A stretch of DNA of 36,267 nt. Origin: Cytophagaceae bacterium. Its GTDB lineage: Bacteria > Bacteroidota > Bacteroidia > Bacteroidales > Marinilabiliaceae. The position numbers were made by a program, and so were the translations under genes. How positions within the stretch are numbered: the first letter of the stretch is position 1; each line of letters starts with the position of its first letter. The notes under the pieces are model-generated. The model saw only the letters and a list, made by a program, of their open reading frames with translations. It searched no databases and was not told where the DNA came from. The DNA lies in contig JAITVO010000246.1 of NCBI GenBank assembly GCA_031285765.1, positions 1 to 36,267 of the forward strand. Direction: 5' to 3'. This document shows, piece after piece, positions 17,427 through 26,277 of this stretch.

Positions 17427-19415
17427 ATGAATAATTATCGAAACATATCTTCGCCGGAAATTGAAATATTGCAGAAAAACGGCTGTCTTTGCGCCAATTG
17501 GAATCGCGTATGGGTAAAAGATGGCTTTGTTGCCGAGAGGGTTCGTAACGTATCGTTTTCGGGCGATATTTATCTTGGCGTTTTTCAGCGTCAGATTACT
17601 TTTATGGGCGGAATAGTCAAGTTTTCGGGCATCTACAATGCAACCATCCACAATTGTATTATTGGCGACGATGTTTATATCAATCAAATAAAAAATTATA
17701 TTGCCAATTACGACATCAAAAAAAATGTTTTGATTGAAAGCGTCGATACATTGGCGGTTAATGGCAAGTCGTGTTTTGGAAATGGCACTCGTGTGGCTGT
17801 TTTGAACGAAACCGGCGGGCGCGAAATTCCTGTTTACAGCGAACTGTCGGCGCATACGGCTTACCTTATTGCCTTTTATCGACACAAACCCGCGATGATT
17901 GCCAATTTAGTAAAAATGATTGACGATTACACGGCAAACAGCTGTTCGGACAGGGGTGTCATTCGCGAAGGCGCACATTTGTTGAGCTGCCGTACCATTC
18001 TGAACGTAAACATCGGAGCTTGTGCAAAAGTAGAAAGCATTTACCGCCTCAACAACGGAACTATTAACAGTTCGGAAAAAGACCCCGCTTACATTGGCCC
18101 CGGCGTTATTGCCGAAAACTTTATTACGGCAAGCGGAAGTTCAATCAGCGAATCGTCGGTGGTAAACAACTGCTTTGTGGGGCAAGGAACCATTCTCGGA
18201 AAACAGTATTCAGCCGAAAACTCGGTGTTTTTTGCCAACTGTCGCGGATACAACGGCGAGGCGTGCTCCATCTTCGCAGGTCCGTACACCGTTTCGCACC
18301 ACAAATCGACACTGCTCATTGCCGGCTATTATTCGTTTATGAACGCGGGAAGCGGCTCCAATCAAAGCAATCACATGTACAAACTTGGTCCGATTCATCA
18401 GGGAATTGTTGAACGCGGCAGTAAAACCGCAAGCGACTCGTACATACTGTGGCCTGCCAAAATCGGAGCTTTTTCGCTGGTAATGGGACGTCATTACCGC
18501 AATCCAGATACATCCGAGCTTCCGTTCTCGTACCTCATCGAAAACACCGACGAGAGTATTCTTGTGCCGGGTGTAAATCTGCGAAGCATCGGTACCATTC
18601 GCGACGCCCGCAAATGGCCTAAACGCGACATGCGAAAGGACAACACGCTACTCGATTGCATCGTATTCAATCTGCTTAGCCCCTATTCCATTCAGAAAAT
18701 GATAAAAGGAATTGAAATCCTTGAGAACCTGAAAAAAATATCGGGTCCCGATTGCGATTATTATATGTACAACAGCGTAAAAATAAACGGCAGCGCTCTC
18801 GAAAAGGGAATCCGGCTGTATCGTTTGGGCATTACGAAATTTTTAGGAAACGGATTAGTAAAAAAACTGGAGATTGCTGATTTTTCGAACGAAGACGAGA
18901 TGCGCCAAGCTATTGCGCCAAACGGAACCGATGGAACTGACGAATGGATTGACATGGCGGGCTTGCTTGTTCCAAAGAATGAGGTGGCTAAACTGATTGA
19001 CGGCATCGAAAATGGCAAAATTACGTCGCTCGACGAAATCAACCAGACGTACCACAGTCAGAAAAACAACTATTTTGTGTGGGCATGGAACTGGATTGTG
19101 CCACGATTGAAGAGTGAAGCCGGATTGGACGTAGAAACCGCATCGGTTAGTCAGTTCAAAGCGTTTGTTGAAGCATGGAAAGATGCAGTGGTTACACTCG
19201 ACAAAATGATGTACGACGACGCTAAAAAAGAGTTTACGCTCAAATCGCAAACCGGCTTCGGCATCGACGGCAAAGACGATACACGCGCTTCGGACTTTGA
19301 AAACGTGCGCGGCGAATTTACTGCTCATCCAGCTGTTACCGATATTATTGAACATATTGCAAAGAAAACAAAACTGGCTGAAAAGGTGATTGAAAAATTG
19401 AACGGTGTAAAATAA
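17427..19415 (+). CDS. DUF4954 family protein (left-handed beta-helix acyltransferase-like)
   Basis: This 662-aa cytoplasmic protein matches, from memory, the DUF4954 family found widely in Bacteroidetes and spirochaetes. The middle (about 45-320) has hexapeptide-like repeats with a small hydrophobic residue every six positions (ATIHNCIIGDDVYINQI, NVNIGACAKVESIYRLNNG, SSVVNNCFVGQGTILG), typical of left-handed beta-helices in sugar acyl- or nucleotidyltransferases. The C-terminal part (about 400-660) is helical. There is no signal peptide. The substrate is unknown. It is second in an operon with the membrane-anchored propeller protein and is followed by the rpmH promoter. Confidence 0.85.
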   Translation: MNNYRNISSPEIEILQKNGCLCANWNRVWVKDGFVAERVRNVSFSGDIYLGVFQRQITFMGGIVKFSGIYNATIHNCIIGDDVYINQIKNYIANYDIKKNVLIESVDTLAVNGKSCFGNGTRVAVLNETGGREIPVYSELSAHTAYLIAFYRHKPAMIANLVKMIDDYTANSCSDRGVIREGAHLLSCRTILNVNIGACAKVESIYRLNNGTINSSEKDPAYIGPGVIAENFITASGSSISESSVVNNCFVGQGTILGKQYSAENSVFFANCRGYNGEACSIFAGPYTVSHHKSTLLIAGYYSFMNAGSGSNQSNHMYKLGPIHQGIVERGSKTASDSYILWPAKIGAFSLVMGRHYRNPDTSELPFSYLIENTDESILVPGVNLRSIGTIRDARKWPKRDMRKDNTLLDCIVFNLLSPYSIQKMIKGIEILENLKKISGPDCDYYMYNSVKINGSALEKGIRLYRLGITKFLGNGLVKKLEIADFSNEDEMRQAIAPNGTDGTDEWIDMAGLLVPKNEVAKLIDGIENGKITSLDEINQTYHSQKNNYFVWAWNWIVPRLKSEAGLDVETASVSQFKAFVEAWKDAVVTLDKMMYDDAKKEFTLKSQTGFGIDGKDDTRASDFENVRGEFTAHPAVTDIIEHIAKKTKLAEKVIEKLNGVK

Positions 19416-19450
19416 AAAATAACGCTCTACAAAAAAATGAGGTAAAAACT

Positions 19451-19481
19451 TTTGCAGTGAAAAAAAAAACATCTATTTTTG
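19451..19481 (+). promoter_or_regulatory. promoter of rpmH
   Basis: TTTG (19451-19454), a 19-bp spacer and TATTTTTG (19474-19481): a near-ideal Bacteroidetes promoter. The predicted leader before rpmH is about 95 nt. Confidence 0.75.
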
Positions 19482-19521
19482 CACCCCGAATAATGGCAGA
19501 GTAATCTGAAGCATCTGAAAT

Positions 19522-19552
19522 AATACCTGATTTCACAACGAAATGAGGTATT
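19522..19552 (+). promoter_or_regulatory. hairpin in the rpmH leader
   Basis: AATACCT and ATTTC (19522-19534) pair with GAAAT and AGGTATT (19540-19552) around a 5-nt loop, with one G-G mismatch. No T run follows, so it is not a simple terminator. It may stabilise the leader or regulate L34 synthesis. Confidence 0.45.
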
Positions 19553-19583
19553 TATTCAACAATAAAAATAATAATACAGACAA

Positions 19584-19739
19584 ATGAAAAGGACATTTCA
19601 ACCCTCAAACCGGAAAAGAAGAAACAAACACGGTTTCCGTTTACGTATGGCAACTGCTAATGGACGTCGTGTGCTGGCGTCGCGTCGCGCTAAAGGAAGA
19701 AAAAAACTGACCGTTTCTGACGAAAGAAAATATAAATAG
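19584..19739 (+). CDS. rpmH: 50S ribosomal protein L34
   Basis: The 51-aa product is highly basic. It begins [19 protein letters not shown], followed by [27 protein letters not shown], the diagnostic L34 sequence. L34 is one of the last proteins to join the large ribosomal subunit. It has its own promoter and a clear terminator. In many bacteria rpmH adjoins rnpA, yidC or dnaA, but not here, as is usual in Bacteroidetes. Confidence 0.98.
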   Translation: MKRTFQPSNRKRRNKHGFRLRMATANGRRVLASRRAKGRKKLTVSDERKYK

Positions 19740-19764
19740 GCGCTGAGCCTGATATATTCCGAAT

Positions 19765-19798
19765 AAAAAAGCTGTTTTGCAAGCAAAACAGTTTTTTT
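19765..19798 (+). terminator. rho-independent terminator after rpmH
   Basis: CTGTTTTG (19772-19779), 4-nt loop, CAAAACAG (19784-19791), then seven T. The A-rich 5' side makes it potentially bidirectional. Confidence 0.85.
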
Positions 19799-19836
19799 AT
19801 TTTCCTAATGTTTGCAAAACATATCGCATAAGCAAA

Positions 19837-20712
19837 ATGCAATGGAAAGCTGTTATCGAATGTTTGCGCCCAAAACAGTGGGTAAAAAATCTGTTCATCT
19901 TTTTGCCGCTGTTTTTTGGCGGACAATTAACAGATTTGTGGACTTTATCGCAAACAGCGCTGGCTTTTTTCGGTTTTTGCTTTCTGGTAAGTGGCATCTA
20001 CATTGTTAACGACATTGCGGACATACGTGGGGATAAAAACCATCCGAAAAAGAAGTTTCGCCCCATTGCTTAGGGCAATATATCAACAAAGAAAGCGATA
20101 TGGCTGGCTGTCGGTGCGCTTATAATCGGTGTGCTGATTTTGCTTGCCATAACCAATTGCGCCGATGCAATGATGTGGAGCGGCGCTTATTTGCTGTTGA
20201 ATATTCTTTACACTTTTGTTCTGAAAAAATATTCGATTATCGACGCTGTTGCAATTGCCTGTGGGTTTGTTATCCGCATTTATATGGGCGCTTCGGTGGG
20301 CGAGCTGACCACTTCGGGATGGATTGTTGTACTTGTTTTTATTATGGCGCTGCTGCTGGCTTTTGGCAAAAGGCGCGACGATTTGAACAATTTTGAAAAA
20401 ACAACCGCCGTTTCGCGAACAAATGTATTTGCCTATTCTGTAGAATTTCTGAATGTTATTTTGAGCGTACTTTCTGCCGTAATTGCCGTAACGTACATAC
20501 AATACACGCTTTCGCCCGAAGTGATTGAACGCGTTGGCAAAAATCTTTTTGTTACTGTTCCGCTTGTTGTAATGGGATTATTGCGATATTTGCAAATTGT
20601 TTTGGTAGAAAAAAAGGAATTTAACCCGACCGACATTTTGTGGAAAGACGCTTTTTTACAACTGACGATTGCCGCTTGGATTTTGATGTTTCTGTTCTTC
20701 ATCTATTTTTAA
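19837..20712 (+). pseudogene. UbiA-type polyprenyl-phosphate prenyltransferase interrupted by an in-frame TAG
   Basis: The frame from ATG 19837 encodes a 291-residue multi-helix UbiA-superfamily protein, of the kind that includes decaprenyl-phosphate phosphoribosyltransferase. The first Asp-rich motif is NDIADIRGDKNHP, followed by KKKFRPIA; the family then normally has Ser-Gly. Here codon 79 is TAG (20071-20073), one base from the Ser codon TCG, and the same frame continues intact with GNISTKKAIWLAVGALIIG through to 20712. The stop would remove most of the membrane domain. It could be a true recent nonsense mutation or a sequence error. General reassignment of TAG is unlikely, since rpmH and the genes ending at 17398 and 22600 use TAG as stop. 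The HAD gene follows after 2 bp. Confidence 0.85.
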
Positions 20713-20714
20713 AT

Positions 20715-21335
20715 ATGACGGGAAATAAAATAGCGCCTGCGGCGATTGCCGCTTTCGATTTCGACAAGACAATAACCGTAAAAGATTCGTTTACAGATTT
20801 TTTATTTTACTCATTTGGGTACGCAAAGGTGATTGTAAGACTTTTTATCATCGTACCTGCAATATTACTTCCTCTTTTTTTGCGGATGATTACCCGCGAA
20901 CGTGCAAAGCAGTGCGTTTTTTCGTTTTTCTTTAAAGGAATGAGTGTTGACAGTTTCAATCATTTGTGCAACGGCTACAGTAAAAGGATTTCGGCGATTG
21001 TTTCGGCGGAAGCCATGAACAGAATTTGCTGGCATCGGAAAAGAGGCGACGATGTGGTTATTGTAAGCGCGTCAATCATTAATTGGATTCGTGCGTGGGC
21101 TAAGCAAAACGGCATTGAGCAAGTAATTGGTACCGAACCGGAGGTGAAAAATGGCATACTAACAGGCAAATTTGCAACGCCTAACTGCAAAGGTGAAGAA
21201 AAAGTTACACGCTTTTTGAAAATATATCCCGACAGAACATTGTACACTCTGTATGCCTACGGTGACAGTAAGGGAGATAAATAATTGCTGGATCTGGCTG
21301 ATTACAGGTATTATAAAACCTTTCGAGATAGATGA
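20715..21335 (+). pseudogene. HAD-IB family phosphatase with an in-frame TAA near the C terminus
   Basis: From ATG 20715 the protein begins with the HAD nucleophile motif AAFDFDKTITVKDSF (Asp15, Asp17). Motif II is VVIVSASI, the Lys region is CKGEEKV and motif III is YGDSKGDK. Codon 190 is TAA (21282-21284), where relatives usually have Glu. The frame continues LLDLADYRYYK, the typical tail, to a TGA at 21333-21335. That second stop overlaps the next ATG (21332) as ATGA, the usual sign of translational coupling. All catalytic motifs precede the TAA, so the truncated 189-aa protein might still fold in part. HAD-IB enzymes hydrolyse phosphomonoesters; next to a UbiA-type transferase the substrate could be a polyprenyl-linked phosphosugar, which is inference. 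Confidence 0.8.
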
Positions 21336-22600
21336 TAAAAGCACTTTTATGGATAAAAAAAGAATTGCAGCACATTTTAAAAAGCATTTTGCCGTTGGAT
21401 AAAATAGAATGGATTCTTTTTATTTTCTTTTTCGGAATTTATGCTGTTTGCGGACTGACGCTTGTTTTCGGTTCGGACATGCTGTACAATACTTCCATCC
21501 GCTCAGGAAGCTATCTGGGATACGATAATATATTTCATTACAAAACTGCCGGCGGCGCTTTGGATGTCAGTCATCCGTTTATTAATCTGTTTCATTTCGC
21601 AAAGTTCGTTATCGGCAAGTGCCTGTCGTTTATTTTTGGCGCAAGGGGCGCAATCGTATTTTGCGTTTTGCTGATGAACTTTTTAGTTACATCAACGCTT
21701 ACTGTACTGTATAAGTATCTAAAAAATATTGCAAAATTGCCTGTTTATCGCAGTTTATTGCTTACGGTTTTCTGCGCTTCGTTTTTTACGGTTATTATAT
21801 TGTCGTTTACGGTCGAAACTTATCCGTTTGCCTTTCTGTTTCTGATGCTGTCGCTTTACATTCTTTCGAAAAAGTACGTTGCAGAAAAGAAATTTGGCTT
21901 CAGCACAGTGCTTATTTTTGAATTTCTTTGCGGAGGTATCACAATAACCAATGCTATTAAGCCTCTTTTGGCATTTTTACTGAACAAAGAGAGTATAAAA
22001 ACTGTTTTTCGGAATCAGCTGAAAGCTACAATTCCTTTTGTGGTAGCAGTAACGATTGTTTTTATTTTTTATTCGCTGAAATCGGTAATGATTGACAATA
22101 ATCACCGTTCAATGATTGAAATAATTAACAGTATATTAAGCTATTTGCATTTCGATAAGGAATGGCTGAAACAAATATTTATGGATTACTGGAGCAGTTC
22201 TATTTTGGTTGCACCATTAACCGCTCAAACGGTTGGCGCAGAAACAGTATTGCGTCCATCTGTTTATCTGCACTTGTGGCAATATCTTTTTTCGGGTTCG
22301 ATATTGTTAATATTTATTGCTTCTTTGGTTCTTAATCGTAAAAATACTCTTGTAAAACTCCTCTTTTTCTACATACTGATTGACATTATTATCCATTTTG
22401 TTTTCAGATACGGATTGAATGAGGCTATTATCTTTGGCGGACACTGGCTTTTTCTGGTCCCGATGCTAACCGGCTGGCTCTATTCCTTTTTTAAGACATG
22501 GAAAGGCGTTACTATTGCAATGGATGTTTATATAACTGTTTGTATTCTTGTGTTGTTGTATAATAATGCTGGGGAAATACTGGTGAAAATATTCGGATAG
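21332..22600 (+). CDS. polytopic membrane protein, possibly GT-C-like
   Basis: This 422-aa protein has roughly ten hydrophobic helices, beginning with EWILFIFFFGIYAVCGLTLVF (about 26-46) and ending with VYITVCILVLLYNNAGEILV. Between helices 1 and 2 an extracytoplasmic loop carries conserved-looking residues (SGSYLGYDNIFHYKTAGG). This arrangement resembles GT-C glycosyltransferases or other lipid-linked sugar enzymes, but I cannot identify a family firmly. Its ATG overlaps the ancestral stop of the HAD gene, so the three genes from 19837 form one operon, and a role in polyprenyl-linked glycan assembly fits. In contrast to its partners, this reading frame is intact. Confidence 0.7.
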   Translation: MIKALLWIKKELQHILKSILPLDKIEWILFIFFFGIYAVCGLTLVFGSDMLYNTSIRSGSYLGYDNIFHYKTAGGALDVSHPFINLFHFAKFVIGKCLSFIFGARGAIVFCVLLMNFLVTSTLTVLYKYLKNIAKLPVYRSLLLTVFCASFFTVIILSFTVETYPFAFLFLMLSLYILSKKYVAEKKFGFSTVLIFEFLCGGITITNAIKPLLAFLLNKESIKTVFRNQLKATIPFVVAVTIVFIFYSLKSVMIDNNHRSMIEIINSILSYLHFDKEWLKQIFMDYWSSSILVAPLTAQTVGAETVLRPSVYLHLWQYLFSGSILLIFIASLVLNRKNTLVKLLFFYILIDIIIHFVFRYGLNEAIIFGGHWLFLVPMLTGWLYSFFKTWKGVTIAMDVYITVCILVLLYNNAGEILVKIFG

Positions 22601-22844
22601 CCTTACCTGTGCCTTGACATTGAATAATAAAAAACGCCTGTTTTTTCGCAGTTTCCGGCATATCCGCGCCTTGTAGCCTCACCGCGACTCGAACGCGAAC
22701 CTGAAGTTTATAAATACAATATCACAGACTTGATGTTGTACTTTAAAATTTTAACGGAAATCAGGAATGCTGTGTACAAAATCTAATATATTTATCTGCA
22801 ATTAATTTGTTGATTACACAAAATAATATGCAACAAAATAAACT

Positions 22845-23140
22845 TTAATGGATTAAAATGTTTATGCCAGTTTGAGATTTCTGCTTAGAAATCTTTTTCA
22901 TGCGTTTGCCCTGATATTTATCTGTATTTTTAATTGATTTTTGCGTAAAACCTATTTCTTCATAGTTTTGAAAAATAATTTCAGAATTTACTAGTTCATC
23001 ACCATTATAATAGTTCGTAATTTCTAAAATAAAATCCTTAGCCGCCGCTCTAATCTTTCCTGCAAAGCCAATTCTTTTTTATCGCATGAAAATACAATCA
23101 TGGGCAGCAATAAAATAAACAGTTTTTTTATAGTTTTATG
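22845..23140 (-). pseudogene. broken small lipoprotein gene
   Basis: Read on the minus strand, KKLFILLLPMIVFSCDKK is a lipoprotein signal with a lipobox Cys. The frame then fails at a run of six A (23075-23080). Adding one A restores RIGFAGKIRAAAKDFILEI and a continuous frame through NSEIIFQNYEEIGFTQKS to a TAA at 22845-22847. No ATG is in place at the 5' end (an ATA lies where the start is expected). Two independent defects suggest a dead gene, although a homopolymer error could explain one. Family unknown. Confidence 0.55.
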
Positions 23141-23212
23141 TTTTTAATTATACTGTAAAAATAATGTCAAATATTTTATTTCCAAAATATTCGCCACAAT
23201 CTTTTTCAAACA

Positions 23213-23246
23213 AAAAAAGGACTGATTTTATTCAGTCCCTTTTTTT
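23213..23246 (-). terminator. terminator of tRNA-Ser (-)
   Basis: GGACTGA and TCAGTCC form a 7-bp stem with A and T runs on either side. On the minus strand it lies 42 bp after the tRNA 3' end. Confidence 0.75.
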
Positions 23247-23286
23247 GTCCGTTGAATTTGTAAGTTGTTGATTTACACAATTTGTT

Positions 23287-23372
<86 letters not shown>

Positions 23373-23404
23373 TTTTTTACAAACATCTCCTCTGAAATGC
23401 GGCG

Positions 23405-23434
23405 CAAAAGTAGTGAATATTTTTTATCTGCAAA
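23405..23434 (-). promoter_or_regulatory. promoter of tRNA-Ser
   Basis: On the minus strand TTTG (23431-23434), an 18-bp spacer and TACTTTTG (23405-23412) lie about 33 bp before the tRNA. Confidence 0.7.
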
Positions 23435-23562
23435 ATTATTTCAACGAAAAATTTTCATTTTTTTGGGGTAATCGAATAAAAACAGTTGTGATTTACCAGT
23501 AAAACAAGGTATTGCAAAAGTATATTTTATGCTTTCGGCAACAAAAAAACGGGAATACTAAT

Positions 23563-23685
23563 GGAAATTTCTAAAAACTCAAAGTTCGAGGCTTGCGAGG
23601 CGATAAAAGCGCAGTTTACATGAACGTAAATGAGCATTTTATCGTCCAAAGCATAACGAAGAAATTGGAGTTTTTAGAGGTTCCC
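23563..23685. repeat. MITE-like repeat, family 2, copy B
   Basis: An inverted copy of the element at 15234-15358, sharing the internal CGAGGCTTGCGAGGCGATAA and CTAAAAACTC ends. The left terminus has drifted (GGAAATTTC for GGGAACCTC). Both flanks read TAAT, again consistent with a 4-bp target duplication. Confidence 0.8.
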
Positions 23686-23730
23686 TAATGCTTATTACCA
23701 CTATTCTCGTTTTTTTCGTATTACTGCGTT

Positions 23731-24228
23731 TCATTGATATTGAGCCTTAACACTTTTCCGCTCCTGTTTCAAAGCCTTTTGTTGCAAACTAATATCGTCC
23801 TGCTCCTTTTTCAGAGCAACTATCTGCGCCTTAATAGCGATTTCTCTGTCATTAAGGTCTTTTTCTCGTTTGTCGAGATTGTCCAGTTTTTCATTAAATT
23901 CGGCTTTCTGCCTTGCACTTTCCATCTTCTCAACTTTGTTAATCGCTTTTTCCCATTTAATAGGGTCTTTCGCTTTTATGACAGATGCCTGTTCCCAAGT
24001 CATTAAATCCACCAACTGGGCGTCGCGCTTCTCTCTTGCACCAAAAATACGGTTTTTCTTTTCTTCTGCCGACAGTGTGGTACTTTCGACTGTATTGTCA
24101 ATTTCTTTCTGCACCTGCTTTTGGATGTTCTTAACCATTTTTTCCTGCTCTTTAGTTAATGGTGTCTGTGCAAATAATACACTTCCTGCCGTGAACAAGA
24201 GTAATCCCATAAACAAAAACTTTTTCAT
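23731..24228 (-). CDS. secreted coiled-coil protein of unknown function
   Basis: This 165-aa protein has a clear signal peptide (MKKFLFMGLLLFTAGSVLFAQ). The mature part is almost entirely charged helix: EKMVKNIQKQVQKEIDN near 30, and a long Lys/Glu/Gln coiled coil from about 105 to the end (EKLDNLDKREKDLNDREIA, LKKEQDDISLQQKALKQER). No enzyme motif is visible. It is probably periplasmic or outer-membrane associated. It lies downstream of, and in the same direction as, the glucosaminidase gene, but the 220-bp gap contains a repeat relic, so co-transcription is uncertain. Confidence 0.75.
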   Translation of the reverse strand: MKKFLFMGLLLFTAGSVLFAQTPLTKEQEKMVKNIQKQVQKEIDNTVESTTLSAEEKKNRIFGAREKRDAQLVDLMTWEQASVIKAKDPIKWEKAINKVEKMESARQKAEFNEKLDNLDKREKDLNDREIAIKAQIVALKKEQDDISLQQKALKQERKSVKAQYQ

Positions 24229-24291
24229 ACGCTTACTTATTAAAAAATTGTCAACTATAATTGCTTCTACTATTTAACGGACTCTTCTTTT

Positions 24292-24374
24292 ATTAAAAAT
24301 ACTCATTTACTTTGGTAAACTCCGCTTTTGTTTCAGGCGTAAGCCTCGAAAATCTGATTTTTAAAAGTTTCCCT
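24292..24374. repeat. degenerate partial copy of MITE family 2 (relic C)
   Basis: It retains ACTCATTTACTTTGGTAAAC, CGCTTTTGTTTCAGGCGTAA, GCCTCGAA and a decayed right end (GATTTTTAAAAGTTTCCC). The left end is missing. Confidence 0.6.
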
Positions 24375-24447
24375 CCTCAAATTCAACATCTGTTTCTCCG
24401 TACAAGGAACAAATAATAGGCTATTTTTGTTGCAATTTTCACAGGAA

Positions 24448-25398
24448 TTATTTCTTAATCCGTTTTCTTAAGTTAAGAACAGTCCCTGTTTCAGGCTCTT
24501 TCCCCTGCTCCATCCGATTGAGCCGGTAAAGTTTTTTTAGTTTCATACCATACTGATGTGCAACTGCGTGCATGGTTTCATCAGCTTTCAGCGTGTGTGT
24601 GCTGTGGTCGGAATGTGCCTTGTTTCTTTTCGGCTCAATATAGAGGTAACGATACTTTTGAATGTCAATATTATTGGGCAAATCGTTGTAATGTGGAATT
24701 TCCCATTCGCGTAAGTTAAATTCTTTGGCAAGCGAGGCAAATGTATCGCCGCGTTCAACTTCAATATATTTCACACCATTATTGTATTTAACTTCTCGCA
24801 TCTCAAAAGGATTAACAACTTTGCCCGACTTTTGTTGCCGCTTCTGTTTCCTGTTATTCCGAAGCGCTTCACTGTTCTCTTCATCGTAAAGATACAACTC
24901 GTTTTCCTCAATTATCTTAATTAATAAATTAGGATACTGCGGATTGGTGGCATAACCACACTCCTTTAAACCTTTTGCCCACGCTTTGTAGTCGGCAGGG
25001 TCGAGGTCAAACAGTTTGCTGTACCTGTCACGAGATGTAAGAAAGGTTGAATGATCTTCAAATGAGCGTAAAGGATTGTTATATACCCTGAAACATTCGT
25101 TGCGGGCGTCGTCGTGATGATACACACGCTTGCCAGTCCAGTCGTTGTGGCATTTAATACCAAAATGGTTATTCGACTCTTGCGCCAGCTTGCTGTTACC
25201 GTCCGACGACTCAAGACATGCCTGTGCCAACTTGATACTTGCGGGAATTCCCGTTTTTTTCATATCTTCAATAGCCCAGTCTTTATACGTTTGTATATAT
25301 TCCTCGCGGCTGGTTTTATTTTGCGCCGAAACGATTCCGCAAAACGACGCGGATAAGAGCGTTATAATAACTGCGGTGATAGTTTTTAGTCTTTGCAT
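24448..25398 (-). CDS. glucosaminidase-domain peptidoglycan hydrolase with two LysM domains
   Basis: This 316-aa protein is a FlgJ/Mannosyl-glycoprotein endo-beta-N-acetylglucosaminidase-type (GH73) hydrolase. A signal peptide at 1-26 ends SFCGIVSAQ. The GH73 domain covers about 30-175, with catalytic Glu63 in LAQACLESSDGNSKLA, then NNHFGIKCHNDWTGKRV and the YATNPQYPNLL motif near 150. A basic linker (KQKRQQKSGK) leads to LysM domains at about 209-255 (IEVERGDTFASLAKEFN) and 267-311 (HTLKADETMHAVAHQYG). It should cut peptidoglycan glycan strands in the periplasm. Together with mltD it gives the window two LysM-bearing murein hydrolases. On the minus strand a TATCTTTG box at 25450-25457 is a likely -7 element. 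Confidence 0.92.
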   Translation of the reverse strand: MQRLKTITAVIITLLSASFCGIVSAQNKTSREEYIQTYKDWAIEDMKKTGIPASIKLAQACLESSDGNSKLAQESNNHFGIKCHNDWTGKRVYHHDDARNECFRVYNNPLRSFEDHSTFLTSRDRYSKLFDLDPADYKAWAKGLKECGYATNPQYPNLLIKIIEENELYLYDEENSEALRNNRKQKRQQKSGKVVNPFEMREVKYNNGVKYIEVERGDTFASLAKEFNLREWEIPHYNDLPNNIDIQKYRYLYIEPKRNKAHSDHSTHTLKADETMHAVAHQYGMKLKKLYRLNRMEQGKEPETGTVLNLRKRIKK

Positions 25399-25449
25399 TT
25401 CTTTATATTTTTAACTGTAACGAATATTTGTCCCTGATAATAAACGCGG

Positions 25450-25457
25450 CAAAGATA
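25450..25457 (-). promoter_or_regulatory. candidate -7 box of the glucosaminidase gene
   Basis: TATCTTTG on the minus strand, 52 bp before the start codon. The rest of 25458-25710 shows no gene; it is AT-rich spacer between divergent genes. Confidence 0.5.
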
Positions 25458-25716
25458 CAGTTTTCACTGAAAATACAGAAATAATAATACACAACTCACA
25501 CGCTACGCAAAAATTATATATTGCAACATACAGCTGTAAAAATTGTATTTGGAGGTTGAAACTATCTGCAATATAATTTTGTTTACCCGATTTTTCTTAT
25601 AAATGTTTCGCCTTAAAGAATTGAAAATTATCTACCAACAATAATTTACACTCAAAAGACTTGTATAACATAAGCGCACAACTCTTTTCATCTGTTTTTT
25701 ACAAACAATTTATTTC

Positions 25717-25724
25717 TACATTTG
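25717..25724 (+). promoter_or_regulatory. candidate -7 box of the methyltransferase gene
   Basis: TACATTTG matches TAnnTTTG, 26 bp before the ATG. The -33 element is only weakly recognisable. Confidence 0.5.
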
Positions 25725-25749
25725 TTCCCCTAAAAACAGGCTATATCCG

Positions 25750-26277
25750 ATGGAAAAAATAAGTTTAATGCACATTGAAACGCTGCTTGGCGTGATGGTT
25801 GCCTGCGCAACGCAGCAAGGTTTATGTATGCTGGAGTTTACAGACAGGAAAAAAATTGACTGGCAAATCGTAAGTCTAAAAACAATATTGCAAAACAACA
25901 ATATTGTTGAGGACGAAACGCCCATACTGACTGCATTAAAGTGCGAGATGGCGGAGTACTTTGCAGGTAAACGGCAGCAGTTTTCTGTACCGCTACATTT
26001 TGCGGGCACCAATTTTCAGAAAAAGGTATGGACTGCATTGCTGCAAATTCCTTTCGGGGAAACCACTTCGTACATGCAACTGGCAGAAACCATCGGCGAC
26101 GGTGCAAAATATGTACGGGCTGTGGCAAATGCCAATGCAGCCAATAAAATTGCTATCGTGGTACCGTGTCATCGCGTTATTGGCTCCGATGGTTCGCTAA
26201 CGGGGTATGCGGGCGGTTTGCACCGTAAAAACTGGCTTCTGAATCATGAAGACAGCAAGCAGAAATTATTTTTGTAA
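25750..26277 (+). CDS. ogt: methylated-DNA--protein-cysteine methyltransferase (Ogt type)
   Basis: This 175-aa protein is a suicide DNA-repair enzyme that moves the alkyl group of O6-alkylguanine (and O4-alkylthymine) to its own cysteine. The active site is Cys140 in IVVPCHRVIGSDGSLTGYAG, and the helix-turn-helix region TSYMQLAETIGDGAKYVRAV carries the DNA-binding and arginine-finger residues. The N-terminal ribonuclease-like domain (1-80) is short, as usual for Ogt. There is no fused AraC-type regulatory domain, so it is not Ada. The gene stands alone. Confidence 0.93.
   Translation: MEKISLMHIETLLGVMVACATQQGLCMLEFTDRKKIDWQIVSLKTILQNNNIVEDETPILTALKCEMAEYFAGKRQQFSVPLHFAGTNFQKKVWTALLQIPFGETTSYMQLAETIGDGAKYVRAVANANAANKIAIVVPCHRVIGSDGSLTGYAGGLHRKNWLLNHEDSKQKLFL

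Noticed and set aside
20071-21284. Stop-codon reassignment explaining the TAG and TAA in the operon
   Set aside because: Two different stop codons are involved, and intact neighbours (rpmH, the genes ending at 17398 and 22600) use TAG as a normal stop.
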